Shown: positions 18,833 through 27,883 of the stretch, piece by piece
How positions within the stretch are numbered: the first letter of the stretch is position 1
Layout: the number at the start of each line of letters is the position of its first letter
Assembly (NCBI RefSeq): GCF_000725125.1
Contig: NZ_JFCB01000027.1
Span: 43,923 to 107,922, forward strand
DNA length: 64,000 nucleotides
Reading direction: 5' to 3'
Source: Streptomyces toyocaensis
GTDB taxonomy: Bacteria; Actinomycetota; Actinomycetes; Streptomycetales; Streptomycetaceae
The notes under the pieces: model-generated
Databases searched by the model: none
Seen by the model: the letters and a program-made list of their open reading frames with translations, nothing else
Told to the model about the DNA's origin: nothing
Made by a program: the position numbers and the translations under genes

Positions 18833-20266
18833 TCACAGCGTCCGCAGCAGCACCGCCGGTTGTTCCACGCAGTCCGCCACGTACCGCAGGAAGCCTCCCG
18901 CCGTGCCGCCGTCGCACACCCGGTGGTCGAAGGTGAACGAGAGCTGCACGACCTGCCGCACCGCCAGCTCGCCCTCGTGCACCCACGGTTTGGGGACGAT
19001 GCGGCCGACGCCGAGCATGGCGGCCTCGGGGTGGTTGATGATCGGGGTGGAACCGTCGACGCCGAACACGCCGTAGTTGTTCAGCGTGAAGGTGCCGCCG
19101 GTCAGTTCCGCCGGTGTCAACGTCCCGGCGCGGGCCGCCTCGGTCAGCCGGGCGAACTCCGCCGTGAGCGACTCCACGTCCCGCGTGTGCGCGTCGCGGA
19201 CGACGGGTACGACCAGCCCCCGTTCGGTCTGCGCGGCGAAGCCGAGGTGCACCTCGTCGTGGCGGACGATCTCCCTGGCCCCGGTGTCGACCGAGGAGTT
19301 GAGATCGGGGAAGCGGGCCAGCGCGGCGGTGCAGATCCGGGCCAGCAGGGCGAGGACGGAGATCTTCGGCCCACCGGCCGCGTTCATTGCGGCCCGCGTC
19401 CGCATCAGTTCGGTCGCGTCGGCGTCCACCCAGCAGGTCGCGTCCGGTATCTCCGTGCGGCTGCGGGAGAGCTTGTCGGCGACGGCACCGCGGATGCCCT
19501 TGAGCGGCACCCGGGTGACGGCCGGCGTGCCCGCGGTGGCCGTCGCCGGGGCGGCGTGCGTGAGCGGTTCGGCGGGCCTTCCGCCGGTGCGGCCGCCTTG
19601 TGTGGCGGCAGCACGCAGGGCGTACTCCACGTCCGCCCGCAGGATCAGCCCGTCGGGACCGGAACCGGTCATCTCCCGCAGGTCCAGGCCGTTCTGCCGG
19701 GCCAGCCTGCGCACCAGCGGGGAGATCACCGGGACGGGGCCGTCCGCGGCGCCGGGGGCGGCGGCCCGCGTGCCGGCGGCCGGCTTCGCCGTCCCCGTGG
19801 GCCTCGGCCGCCCGTTCGCCGCGGGTGCGGCGGGCGCGGCGGGTGCGGCGGGTGCGGGCTCCGCGGGGCGTACCCGGCGGCGACGGGCCGGTGCCTGGGA
19901 GGTGCCGTAACCGACCAGGACGTTGCCGGAGCCCTCGGCAGCCGGTGCCCTGTCGGGTGCCCCCTCGGAGCCGGCGGCGCCGGAGGCGTCCGCGCCGCCG
20001 GCCGGGCGCTCCTCGGCCGCCTCCCCCACCGCCACCGTCAGCAGCGCGGCGCCGACGGGCAGTTCCGTGCCCTCGGCGCCGAAGCGGGCCGTGACCACGC
20101 CGCCGTAGGGGCAGGGCACCTCCACCATCGCCTTGGCCGTCTCGACCTCGACGACCGGCTGGTCCACGGCGACGACATCGCCGACCTCGACCAGCCAGCG
20201 CACGATCTCCGCCTCGGTGAGCCCCTCACCGAGGTCGGGCAGCTTGAACTCCAGCACCTGTGCCAT
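18833..20266 (-). CDS. bkdC2: branched-chain 2-oxo acid dehydrogenase E2, second copy
   Basis: A 477-residue dihydrolipoamide acyltransferase. The lipoyl domain (1-80) has its lysine in VETAKAMVEVP. An Ala/Pro/Gly-rich linker, a subunit-binding domain (ISPLVRRLARQNGLDL, about 170-200) and a catalytic domain ending TFDHRVCDGG follow. The ATG at 20266 shares one base with the E1beta stop (TGATG). It parallels the E2 at 4811-6211 with a more divergent linker. It supplies isobutyryl- and isovaleryl-type CoAs by analogy with streptomycete bkd operons. Confidence 0.9.
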   Translation of the reverse strand: MAQVLEFKLPDLGEGLTEAEIVRWLVEVGDVVAVDQPVVEVETAKAMVEVPCPYGGVVTARFGAEGTELPVGAALLTVAVGEAAEERPAGGADASGAAGSEGAPDRAPAAEGSGNVLVGYGTSQAPARRRRVRPAEPAPAAPAAPAAPAANGRPRPTGTAKPAAGTRAAAPGAADGPVPVISPLVRRLARQNGLDLREMTGSGPDGLILRADVEYALRAAATQGGRTGGRPAEPLTHAAPATATAGTPAVTRVPLKGIRGAVADKLSRSRTEIPDATCWVDADATELMRTRAAMNAAGGPKISVLALLARICTAALARFPDLNSSVDTGAREIVRHDEVHLGFAAQTERGLVVPVVRDAHTRDVESLTAEFARLTEAARAGTLTPAELTGGTFTLNNYGVFGVDGSTPIINHPEAAMLGVGRIVPKPWVHEGELAVRQVVQLSFTFDHRVCDGGTAGGFLRYVADCVEQPAVLLRTL

Positions 20267-21270
20267 CAGCTCTCGGCCTCCCACTGCAGGCGCCCCACGG
20301 CGTCCAGGATCCGGTCCACACCGGGCAGGTGGTGACGCTCCAGCATCGGCGGCGGATACGGCAGGTCGAACCCGGCCACACGGAGCACCGGCGCCTCCAG
20401 GTGGTGGAAGCAGCGCTCCGTGACCCGGGCCGCGATCTCCCCGCCCGGGCCGCCGAAGCCGCCCGATTCGTGGACCACGACCGCGCGTCCCGTCCGCCGT
20501 ACCGAGGCGCACACCGTCTCGTCGTCGAACGGCACCAGCGAGCGCAGATCGACGACTTCGAGGTCCCAGCCCTCGGACCGGGCCGCCTCGGCCGCCTCCA
20601 GGCATACGGGTACGGACGGCCCGTAGGTGATGAGCGTGGCGCTCCTGCCGGAACGCCGCACCACCGCACGGCCTATCGGTTCAACGGTCGCCGGCTCCTC
20701 CGGGTTCCAGGAGTCCTTCGACCAGTACAGCCGCTTGGGCTCGAGGAAGACGACCGGGTCGTCGGAGGCGATGGCGGCGCGCAGCAGACCGTAGGCGTCC
20801 GCGACGGTCGCGGGCGTGACGACATGGAGCCCCGGAGTCGCCATGTAGTACGCCTCTGAGGAGTCGCTGTGGTGCTCGACCCCGCCGATGCCGCCGCCGT
20901 AGGGGACGCGGATGGTGATCGGGAGGGGCATCTTCCCGCGCGTGCGGTTGCGCATCTTCGCGACGTGCGAGAGGAGCTGCTCGAACGCCGGGTAGGCGAA
21001 CGCGTCGAACTGCATCTCCACGACCGGCCGCAGCCCGTACATGGCCATGCCCACGGCCGTGCCGAGGATGCCCGCCTCGGCCAGCGGCGTGTCCGTGCAG
21101 CGGTCCTCGCCGAACTCCTTGGCCAGTCCGTCGGTGACCCGGAAGACACCGCCGAGGGTGCCGACGTCCTCGCCCATGACGTGCACGGACGGATCGGCGG
21201 CCATGGCGTCGCGCATGGCCCGCGTGAGGGCCTGCGCCATGGTGGCCGGTTTGACGGCGACGGTGGTCAT
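20266..21270 (-). CDS. bkdB2: branched-chain 2-oxo acid dehydrogenase E1 beta, second copy
   Basis: A 334-residue beta subunit with MGEDVGTLGGVFRVTDGLA near residue 35 and PYGGGIGGVEHHSDSSEAYY near 140. ATG 21270 overlaps the E1alpha stop as TGATG. A GTG codon immediately upstream is not needed. It forms the alpha2beta2 E1 with the upstream subunit. Translational coupling through all three genes implies equal output of the complex. Confidence 0.92.
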   Translation of the reverse strand: MTTVAVKPATMAQALTRAMRDAMAADPSVHVMGEDVGTLGGVFRVTDGLAKEFGEDRCTDTPLAEAGILGTAVGMAMYGLRPVVEMQFDAFAYPAFEQLLSHVAKMRNRTRGKMPLPITIRVPYGGGIGGVEHHSDSSEAYYMATPGLHVVTPATVADAYGLLRAAIASDDPVVFLEPKRLYWSKDSWNPEEPATVEPIGRAVVRRSGRSATLITYGPSVPVCLEAAEAARSEGWDLEVVDLRSLVPFDDETVCASVRRTGRAVVVHESGGFGGPGGEIAARVTERCFHHLEAPVLRVAGFDLPYPPPMLERHHLPGVDRILDAVGRLQWEAES

Positions 21271-22409
21271 CACTGCGCCCCTTCCGGCTCGGCCTCGGCA
21301 GCCAGCTCGGCCCGCAGCTGCTCCCGCTGCTCGACCAGCTGGGGGGTGGGCTCGGCGTAGACGTGGGCGAAGAGGTCCATGGGGTCCAGCGCGGCGTCCT
21401 GGTTCATGTGGGCGCGCAGGGCGGCGGCCATGGTCTCGGCGTCCTGACGCGCCCTCTCGACACCGGTCTCGTCGAGCAGCCCGCGCTCGGTCAGCTCCCG
21501 CTCCAGGAGCGCGATCGGGTCGTGCTGCTTCCAGGTCTCGACCTCGGCGTCGCCGCGGTAGCGGGTGGCGTCGTCGGCGTTGGTGTGGGCCTCCACGCGG
21601 TAGGTGATCGCCTCGACCAGGGTCGGACCGCCCCCCTCACGGGCGCGGCGCACGGCGGCGGCCAGGACTTCGTGCACGGCGGCGGCGTCGTTGCCGTCGA
21701 CCAGACGCCCGGGCATGCCGTAGCCGACGGCCTTGTGGGCCAGCGACGGGGCCGCGGTCTGCTTGGCGAGCGGTACGGAGATCGCGAAGCCGTTGTTCTG
21801 CACGAGGAAGACCACCGGCGCCTGCCAGACGGCCGCGAAGTTCAGCGCCTCGTGGAAGTCGCCCTCGCTGGTGCCGCCGTCGCCGACCATGGCGAGCGCG
21901 ACCACGTCGTCGCCCTTGAGGCGGGCGGCGTGGGCGAGACCGACGGCGTGCGGCAGCTGGGTGGCGAGGGGGGTGCTCAGCGGCGCCACGCGGTGCTCGC
22001 AGGGGTCGTAGCCGGTGTGCCAGTCGCCGCGCAGCAGGGTGAGGGCCTCGACGGGGTCCACGCCGCGCGCGACGACGGCGAGGGTGTCGCGGTAGCTCGG
22101 GAAGAGCCAGTCGCGCTCTTCGAGGACCAGCGCGGCGGCGACCTCGCAGGCCTCCTGGCCGGTGCTGGAGGGGTAGACCGCGAGACGGCCCTGCTTGGTG
22201 AGGGCGGTGGCCTGCGCGTTGTACCGGCGGCCCTTCACCAGTTCCGCGTACAGCCGGCGCAGCAGCTCCGGGTCGGCCCCGGCGGCGGCCTCGGTGCCGA
22301 GGACGCGGTACGGCTCCGCGTCGGGCAGCAGCGGCGCGGGGTCGGTACGGGGCTGCCAGGCGGGCGGCGGGGTCGGCCGGTAGGCCCCCCGCTGCTCCAT
22401 GACCGTCAT
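21270..22409 (-). CDS. bkdA2: branched-chain 2-oxo acid dehydrogenase E1 alpha, second copy
   Basis: A 379-residue TPP-binding subunit. The TPP motif is GDGGTSEGDFHEALNFAA to QNNGFAIS. ATG 22409 follows a GAGGAGG site 6 bases away. Unlike the first copy it has no Lys/Thr-rich N-terminal tail. It is first in the operon and is divergently transcribed from an AsnC/Lrp regulator across 170 bp. That region holds a TetR-type palindrome like those of the paa promoters and a DnaA box inside an inverted repeat. Confidence 0.92.
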   Translation of the reverse strand: MTVMEQRGAYRPTPPPAWQPRTDPAPLLPDAEPYRVLGTEAAAGADPELLRRLYAELVKGRRYNAQATALTKQGRLAVYPSSTGQEACEVAAALVLEERDWLFPSYRDTLAVVARGVDPVEALTLLRGDWHTGYDPCEHRVAPLSTPLATQLPHAVGLAHAARLKGDDVVALAMVGDGGTSEGDFHEALNFAAVWQAPVVFLVQNNGFAISVPLAKQTAAPSLAHKAVGYGMPGRLVDGNDAAAVHEVLAAAVRRAREGGGPTLVEAITYRVEAHTNADDATRYRGDAEVETWKQHDPIALLERELTERGLLDETGVERARQDAETMAAALRAHMNQDAALDPMDLFAHVYAEPTPQLVEQREQLRAELAAEAEPEGAQ

Positions 22410-22464
22410 GACGGCACCTCCTCGTGGGACGTCGGAGGCGCGGCGTCTGTGACGCGCCTCACCA

Positions 22465-22478
22465 ACCGATTGTTCGGT
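22465..22478. promoter_or_regulatory. TetR-type palindrome upstream of bkd operon 2
   Basis: ACCGATTGTTCGGT differs by one base from the sequence at the two phenylacetate promoters (25275 and 30329). It lies about 56 bp before the E1alpha start, downstream of a possible TTGTCC/TAGCCA promoter on the minus strand. It may link this operon to the same repressor. Confidence 0.5.
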
Positions 22479-22507
22479 CGTCGGCACATTTTGGCTACGG
22501 GTGGCAC

Positions 22508-22539
22508 CAGGCTGTGGACAAACGGTTCTCCACAGCCTG
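22508..22539. repeat. 11-bp inverted repeat in the bkdA2-bkdR gap
   Basis: CAGGCTGTGGA and TCCACAGCCTG are separated by 10 bases. The left arm runs into TGTGGACAA (22513-22521), a perfect DnaA box on the minus strand. It could be an operator or a transcript hairpin. Confidence 0.6.
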
Positions 22540-22579
22540 AGATGGATGCAGGACGTCCACGGCTGAGAGGTGGGGGCGG

Positions 22580-23080
22580 GTGGCATCTGAACAAATGGCC
22601 GAGGGTCAGGAGGGGACCGGGCCGCTTCCTCCCGCGCGGCCCCTGGACGCCATCGACCAGGACATCCTGCGGATGCTCCAGGCGGACGGCCGCGCGTCCG
22701 TACGCTCGGTCGCCGAGCGGGTCCATGTGTCCCGCGCGAACGCCTACGCGCGGATCAACCGTCTCGTCGAGGACGGCGTCATCCGCGGCTTCGGGGCCCG
22801 CGTCGACCACGAGCGGGCCGGTCACGGGACGTCCGCGTACGTCACCCTGAAGATCGTCCAGAACAGCTGGCGCACGGTCCGCGAGCAGCTCAGGCGGCTC
22901 CCGGGGGCCTCGCACATCGCGCTGGTGGGCGGCGACTTCGACGTCCTGCTGCTGGTGCACACGCCCGACAACCGGGCGCTGCGCGAGCTGGTGCTGACCC
23001 GCCTCCAGGCGATCCCCGAGGTGCTCAGCTCACGCACCCTGCTGGTGTTCGAGGAGGAGGACCTGGAGCCGCAGGGCTGA
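22580..23080 (+). CDS. bkdR: Lrp/AsnC family regulator (BkdR-like)
   Basis: A 166-residue feast/famine regulator. The N-terminal helix-turn-helix (about residues 20-70) reads IDQDILRMLQADGRASVRSVAERVHVSRANAYARI. The C-terminal RAM ligand domain (about 80-155) includes ALVGGDFDVLLLVHTPDN. It is divergent from the second bkd operon; streptomycete BkdR at this position controls bkd genes in response to branched-chain amino acids. The start is GTG 22580; an ATG at 22595 would also work. Confidence 0.88.
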   Translation: MASEQMAEGQEGTGPLPPARPLDAIDQDILRMLQADGRASVRSVAERVHVSRANAYARINRLVEDGVIRGFGARVDHERAGHGTSAYVTLKIVQNSWRTVREQLRRLPGASHIALVGGDFDVLLLVHTPDNRALRELVLTRLQAIPEVLSSRTLLVFEEEDLEPQG

Positions 23081-23116
23081 GCGGGGCCGGAACGCCGCCG
23101 GCCGGCCCGGGACGTC

Positions 23117-23707
23117 TCAGCCGGCTCTGCGCAGTCCTCCGAAGGCCAGCCGGGCCACCGCGTCGGCCACCTCGCGCTCGTTCATGCCGCGCCCGTCCGG
23201 CCGGTACCACTCCACGATCGAGTTGATCATCCCGAAGACCAGCCGGGTCACCAGGCGCACCTCTATGTCCTCGCGCACGTCCCCGTCGGCCGCCGCGGCC
23301 TTCAGCAGCGCCGCCACCCGGTGGTCGAACTCGCGCCGCCGCTCCAGCGCCCACCGCTCGGTGTCCGTGTTGCCGCGCACCCGCAGCAGCAGGGTCACGT
23401 ACGGCAGCTCGGCTATCAGCACCTCCACCATGCGCCGTACGACGTACTCCAGACGCTCGGCGGCACGCCCCACGCACGCCTGCTCCTCGTCGAGGATGCC
23501 GAAGAGCCCGTCCAGCGCCCGGCTCACCGCGCGGCGCAGCAGTTCCTCCTTGCCGGCCACGTGGTGGTAGATCGACGACTTGGAGATGCCGGCCGCCCTG
23601 GACAGGTGCTCCATGGAGGTGCCGTCGTAGCCGCGTTCGTTGAACACCTGGACGGCGACGGACAGCAGCGTCTCCGGGGTGTACGTGTCGCGCCTGGCGG
23701 TGGTCAT
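23117..23707 (-). CDS. paaR: TetR family regulator, PaaR-like
   Basis: A 196-residue TetR protein. The helix-turn-helix is at about residues 10-55 (TLLSVAVQVFNERGYDGTSMEHLSRAAGISKSSIYHHV) and a helical ligand domain follows. ATG 23707 overlaps the paaH stop by 4 bp (ATGA), so it is made with the phenylacetate dehydrogenase. Streptomycete and other PaaR repressors respond to phenylacetyl-CoA. Its likely operator, ACCGATCGTTCGGT, sits in front of this operon and of paaA. The name rests on context. Confidence 0.82.
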   Translation of the reverse strand: MTTARRDTYTPETLLSVAVQVFNERGYDGTSMEHLSRAAGISKSSIYHHVAGKEELLRRAVSRALDGLFGILDEEQACVGRAAERLEYVVRRMVEVLIAELPYVTLLLRVRGNTDTERWALERRREFDHRVAALLKAAAADGDVREDIEVRLVTRLVFGMINSIVEWYRPDGRGMNEREVADAVARLAFGGLRRAG

Positions 23708-25218
23708 GAGGTGCCCTCCCGCCGGTCCGAGGCGTAGGCGTGGCGGTACAGGGCGAGGGAGGGCGCGTAGCGGCCGGACTGGTCGCACTGGTGCAGGTTG
23801 TCCAGCACGGAGCAGGCCCAGCCGCTCCCGAGCCGGCGGCTCCACTCCAGCGGGCCCAGCGGGTAGTTCACACCCAGCCGCATCGCGGTGTCGACGTCCT
23901 CCTCGGTGGCGACGCCCTTGGCGACGGCGTCGACCGCGAGGTCGATGATCCGGGCCACCGTCCGCGCGACGATCATGCCGGGGACGTCCCCGATGACGCT
24001 GACCTTCTTGCCGAGCGCCTGGAACAGCCCGGTGGCCTCGGCGACGGTCGCCGGGGAGGTGTTCCGGGCGTGGGACAGGGCGATCCGCGTGGCCCCGCGG
24101 TAGTCGAGCGCGAGGTCGAAGTAGACGACGTCGCGGAACTCCACGGAGGTCTGGCCGTCGGCGAGCACCAGCTGGCCGCCGCCGGGCAGCACCAGGCGGG
24201 TGCCGTTGTCCTCGTCCTCCTCGCGCACCTCGATTCCCGCCTCGCGGATCAGGGCGAGCAACTCCGACGCGGGCCCCAGGTCGCCCTCGGCGACGACGTA
24301 CGCGGGCGGTTCGGCGGGCTCGGCGGTGTGCGGTTCGGGGCGCTCGGCGCCCTCGCCGTGGTCGTACCAGCCGTGCCCGGTCTTGCGGCCGAGGCGGCCG
24401 GACTCGACCAGACGGCGCTGGGCGAGCGACGGGGTGAAGCGCACGTCCTGGAAGAAGGACCGCCACACCGAGTGGGTGACCGACTCGTTGACGTCCTGGC
24501 CGATCAGGTCGGTCAGTTCGAAGGGGCCCATCCGGAAGCCGCCGGACTCCCGCAGGACCGCGTCGACGGTCGCCGGGTCGGCGCCCTGGGACTCGTACAC
24601 CGCGAAGGCCTCGGCGTAGAAGGGCCGGGCGACACGGTTGACGATGAAGCCGGGAGTGTCGGCGCAGGCGACCGGCGTCTTGCCCCAGGCGCGCGCCGTC
24701 TCGTACGCGCGGGTGGCGGAGGTGACGTCGGTGGCGAAGCCGGAGACGACCTCGACGAGCGGCAGCAGCGGCGCGGGGTTGAAGAAGTGCAGGCCCACGA
24801 AGCGGCCCGGCGCCCGCAGGGCACCTCCGATCGCGGTGACCGACAGCGACGAGGTGTTGGTGGCGAGCAGGCAGTCGTCGGGCACGACGTCCTCCAGCGC
24901 GCGGAACAGCTCCTGCTTGACGTCGAGACGCTCCAGGACGGCCTCGACGACCAGCGCGCAGCCGGCGAGCCCGGTGAGCTCGTCGACGGGCCGCAGACGG
25001 GCGCGCGCCGCGTCCCGTTCGTCAGCGGTGAGGCGCTCCTTCTCCACCAGCCGGTCGAGCCGGGCACCGATCGCGTCGGCGGCCTGACGGGCCCGGCCGG
25101 GAGCGGCGTCGTACAGCCGCACGGGGTGGCCCGCGACCAGCGCGACCTGGGCGATTCCCTGGCCCATGGTGCCGGTGCCGACCACGGCCACGGGACTGCT
25201 GAGGTCGAGTGCTGTCAT
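23704..25218 (-). CDS. paaH: 3-hydroxyacyl-CoA dehydrogenase PaaH (PaaC-type)
   Basis: A 504-residue NAD-dependent dehydrogenase. It opens with the Rossmann motif VAVVGTGTMGQGIAQ, has the HFFNPAPLLPLVEVV catalytic His segment near 140, and ends with a duplicated C-terminal helical domain (two LGxNYPLGPLEW-type segments). It oxidises 3-hydroxyadipyl-CoA to 3-oxoadipyl-CoA in the aerobic phenylacetyl-CoA pathway. The gene is divergent from paaN with a PaaR-type operator in the gap, and leads the paaH-paaR operon. Confidence 0.9.
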   Translation of the reverse strand: MTALDLSSPVAVVGTGTMGQGIAQVALVAGHPVRLYDAAPGRARQAADAIGARLDRLVEKERLTADERDAARARLRPVDELTGLAGCALVVEAVLERLDVKQELFRALEDVVPDDCLLATNTSSLSVTAIGGALRAPGRFVGLHFFNPAPLLPLVEVVSGFATDVTSATRAYETARAWGKTPVACADTPGFIVNRVARPFYAEAFAVYESQGADPATVDAVLRESGGFRMGPFELTDLIGQDVNESVTHSVWRSFFQDVRFTPSLAQRRLVESGRLGRKTGHGWYDHGEGAERPEPHTAEPAEPPAYVVAEGDLGPASELLALIREAGIEVREEDEDNGTRLVLPGGGQLVLADGQTSVEFRDVVYFDLALDYRGATRIALSHARNTSPATVAEATGLFQALGKKVSVIGDVPGMIVARTVARIIDLAVDAVAKGVATEEDVDTAMRLGVNYPLGPLEWSRRLGSGWACSVLDNLHQCDQSGRYAPSLALYRHAYASDRREGTS

Positions 25219-25241
25219 GAGCGCGATCCTCCCGCACGCGG

Positions 25242-25250
25242 TTGTCCACA
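25242..25250 (+). promoter_or_regulatory. DnaA box
   Basis: TTGTCCACA matches the Streptomyces DnaA-box consensus exactly. It lies in the paaH-paaN gap, 25 bp from the TetR-type operator. Confidence 0.6.
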
Positions 25251-25266
25251 GATGCGGCGGACCCCC

Positions 25267-25294
25267 TTGTCCCGACCGATCGTTCGGTTACTCT
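25267..25294 (+). promoter_or_regulatory. candidate paaN promoter
   Basis: TTGTCC (25267-25272) and TACTCT (25289-25294) are spaced by 16 bp, and the TetR-type palindrome fills the spacer exactly. This is the geometry of a repressed promoter. Confidence 0.45.
25275..25288. promoter_or_regulatory. PaaR-type operator, paaH/paaN gap
   Basis: ACCGATCGTTCGGT is an imperfect palindrome. Its exact reverse complement recurs in front of paaA (30329-30342) and a one-base variant precedes bkdA2. Its place suits control of both divergent paa units by the nearby TetR protein. Confidence 0.7.
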
Positions 25295-25379
25295 AACTCT
25301 GACCGCCCGTTCATGACTATGTTTCCGCACCGGTCCAAGAGCTCGACGAGGAGCTCCTGAGACGAGGAGTTGGTCCCCC

Positions 25380-27071
25380 ATGGCCGCCGAACTCACCGCG
25401 CACGAGCTGATCTCCCGGCACCGTCCCACCCTGGACCGGGCGCTGGAAGCGATCCGCACGCGCGCGTACTGGTCCCCGCACCCCGAGCACCCCAAGGCGT
25501 ACGGGGAGAACGGCAGCCTGGACATGGCGGCCGGCAAGGCCGCCTTCGACGCCCTGCTCGGCACCCGCCTCGACCTCGGCCAGCCGGGCACGGACGGCTG
25601 GGTGGACGGCGAGACCTCTCCGTACGGCATCGAGCTGGGCGTGAGCTACCCGCACGCGGACCTCGACGAGCTGCTGCCGGCCATGAGGGCGGGGATGCGG
25701 GACTGGCGCGACGCGGGCGCGGAGACCCGCGCGGTGGTCTGTCTGGAGATCCTCAAGCGGATCAGCGACCGGACGATGGAGTTCGCCCAGGCGGTCATGC
25801 ACACCTCCGGCCAGGCGTTCATGATGGCGTTCCAGGCGGGCGGCCCGCACGCGCAGGACCGCGGCATGGAAGCGGTGGCCTACGCGTACGTGGAGCAGAT
25901 CCGCACGCCCGACACCGCGGAGTGGACCAAGCCGCAGGGCAAGCGCGACCCGCTCGCGCTCACCAAGCGGTTCGTCCCGGTGCCGCGCGGCATCGGCCTG
26001 GTCATCGGCTGCAACACCTTCCCCACGTGGAACGGCTACCCGGGCCTGTTCGCCTCCCTCGCCACGGGCAACGCGGTGCTCGTCAAGCCGCACCCGCGTG
26101 CGGTGCTGCCGCTCGCGCTCACCGTCCAGGTGGCCCGCCGGGTGCTCACCGAGGCCGGCTTCGACCCGAACCTGGTGGCGCTCGCCGCCGAGCGGCCCGG
26201 CGAGGGCATCGCCAGGACGCTGGCCACCCGCCCGGAGATCCGGATCATCGACTACACCGGCTCCACGGAGTTCGGCGACTGGCTGGAGAACAACGCCCGC
26301 CAGGCGCAGGTGTACACCGAGAAGGCCGGCGTCAACTCGGTGCTCGTGGAGTCGACCGGCGACTACCGGGGGATGCTGGCCAACCTGGCGTTCTCCCTGT
26401 CGCTGTACAGCGGCCAGATGTGCACCACCCCGCAGAACCTGCTCATCCCGCGCGACGGCATCACCACCGACCAGGGCCCCAAGTCCTTCGACGAGGTCAC
26501 GGCGGACCTCGCCCAGGCGGTCGACGGCCTGCTCGGCGACGACGCCCGGGCGAACGCGCTGCTGGGCGCGATCGTCAACCCGGACGTCAAGGCCCGTCTG
26601 GAGGCGGCAGCCGGGCTCGGCGAGGTCGCCCTCGCCTCCCGTGAGATCGCCAACCCCGAGTTCCCGGGCGCGGTGGTGCGCACCCCGGTGATCGTGAAGC
26701 TGGACGGTTCGAAGCCGGACGCCGAGGCCGCCTACATGAGCGAGTGCTTCGGCCCGGTCTCCTTCGCCGTCGCCGTCGACTCGGCCGGCGACGCGGCGGA
26801 GCTGCTGCGGCGCACGATCCGCGAGAAGGGCGCGATGACGGTCGGCGCCTACACGACCTCACCGGAGGTCGAGGAGGCCGTCCAGGAGGTCTGCCTGGAG
26901 GAGGCCGCCCAGCTCTCCCTGAACCTCACCGGCGGGGTGTACGTCAACCAGACGGCCGCCTTCTCCGACTTCCACGGCTCCGGCGGCAACCCGGCGGCCA
27001 ACGCGGCCCTGTGCGACGGGGCGTTCGTGGCCAACCGGTTCCGCGTGGTCGAGGTGCGCCGGGAGGCGTAG
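25380..27071 (+). CDS. paaN: phenylacetic acid degradation protein PaaN (aldehyde dehydrogenase)
   Basis: A 563-residue aldehyde dehydrogenase-fold protein. The catalytic Cys lies in LYSGQMCTTPQNLL, with FPTWNGYPGLFASLATGNAVLVKPHP as the cofactor loop. In E. coli the PaaZ aldehyde dehydrogenase is fused to a MaoC-type hydratase (about 680 residues); here only the dehydrogenase part exists, so ring hydrolysis must be done elsewhere. It likely oxidises the ring-opened semialdehyde. ATG 25380 follows a GAGGAG site. It is transcribed alone, away from paaH-paaR. Confidence 0.88.
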   Translation: MAAELTAHELISRHRPTLDRALEAIRTRAYWSPHPEHPKAYGENGSLDMAAGKAAFDALLGTRLDLGQPGTDGWVDGETSPYGIELGVSYPHADLDELLPAMRAGMRDWRDAGAETRAVVCLEILKRISDRTMEFAQAVMHTSGQAFMMAFQAGGPHAQDRGMEAVAYAYVEQIRTPDTAEWTKPQGKRDPLALTKRFVPVPRGIGLVIGCNTFPTWNGYPGLFASLATGNAVLVKPHPRAVLPLALTVQVARRVLTEAGFDPNLVALAAERPGEGIARTLATRPEIRIIDYTGSTEFGDWLENNARQAQVYTEKAGVNSVLVESTGDYRGMLANLAFSLSLYSGQMCTTPQNLLIPRDGITTDQGPKSFDEVTADLAQAVDGLLGDDARANALLGAIVNPDVKARLEAAAGLGEVALASREIANPEFPGAVVRTPVIVKLDGSKPDAEAAYMSECFGPVSFAVAVDSAGDAAELLRRTIREKGAMTVGAYTTSPEVEEAVQEVCLEEAAQLSLNLTGGVYVNQTAAFSDFHGSGGNPAANAALCDGAFVANRFRVVEVRREA

Positions 27072-27087
27072 GCCGTCCGTCCCGCCG

Positions 27088-27873
27088 CTACGCGGGGGCG
27101 CCCCCGGTCGCGCTCCAGTGGTACAGCGTCATGGCCACACTGGTCGCGAGGTTGTAGCTGGAGACCTGGGGGCGCATGGGCAGCGCCACCAGGTGGTCGG
27201 CCCGCGCCCGCAGCTCGGGCGACAGTCCGCTGCGCTCGGAGCCGAAGGCGAGCAGCGCGTCGTCCGGCAGCCTCAGGGAGCGGATGTCCTCGCCCTCCGG
27301 ATCCAGCGCGAAGACCGGCCCGGGCGGCAGTTCCTCCACGGTCAGCCGCTCCACTGCGGTGGCGAAGTGCAGCCCGGCCCCGCCGCGCACCACCGTGGGG
27401 TGCCAGGGGTCGAGGGTGCCGGTGGTGACGACTCCGGTCGCCCCGAAACCGGCGGCCAGCCGGATCACCGCCCCCGCGTTGCCGAGGTTGCGCGGGTTGT
27501 CCAGGACCACCACGGGCGCGGTGCGCGGCGTGTGCGCCAGCTTCGCGAGGCTGCCCGCGCGGGAGGGGCGTACCGCCAGGGCGGCCACACCGGTGGGGTG
27601 CGGGCGCGGCACGAGGGCGGCGTACGTCCCCTCGGGTACCTCGGTGAGCAGCGCCGCCAGCGCCTCCCGTACGTCGGGGGCCAGCTCGCCGGCGAGCGCG
27701 AGCGCGGCTCCCCGGTCCGCGGCGATCGCGACCGGCACCTCTGCCCCGAAGCGCACCGCGTGCTTGAGGGCGTGGAATCCGTCGAGCAGGACGGCGCCGT
27801 CGGCCAGACGGCGCCACGCGGCCACGGGGCCGGCCGGATCCTCGGACCGGGCCGTGCGGGCGGGGTCGTTCAT
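27088..27873 (-). CDS. TrmH/SpoU family RNA 2'-O-methyltransferase
   Basis: A 261-residue SPOUT-fold methyltransferase acting on tRNA or rRNA ribose. Motifs are LDNPRNLGNAGAVIRLAAGFG near 135 (motif 1, with the key Asn and Arg), FGSERSGLSP near 215 (motif 2) and SSYNLATSVAMTLYH at the C-terminus (motif 3, knot). The N-terminal third is a divergent RNA-binding region. It is 10 bp downstream of the HTTM gene and could share its transcript. The RNA target is not predictable. Confidence 0.9.
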   Translation of the reverse strand: MNDPARTARSEDPAGPVAAWRRLADGAVLLDGFHALKHAVRFGAEVPVAIAADRGAALALAGELAPDVREALAALLTEVPEGTYAALVPRPHPTGVAALAVRPSRAGSLAKLAHTPRTAPVVVLDNPRNLGNAGAVIRLAAGFGATGVVTTGTLDPWHPTVVRGGAGLHFATAVERLTVEELPPGPVFALDPEGEDIRSLRLPDDALLAFGSERSGLSPELRARADHLVALPMRPQVSSYNLATSVAMTLYHWSATGGAPA

Positions 27874-27883
27874 GGCGTGCAGC

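Noticed and set aside
17648..20335. Open frame of 895 codons on the plus strand
   Set aside because: It is antisense to mobA and the second E2 gene; the composition is that of a shadow frame.
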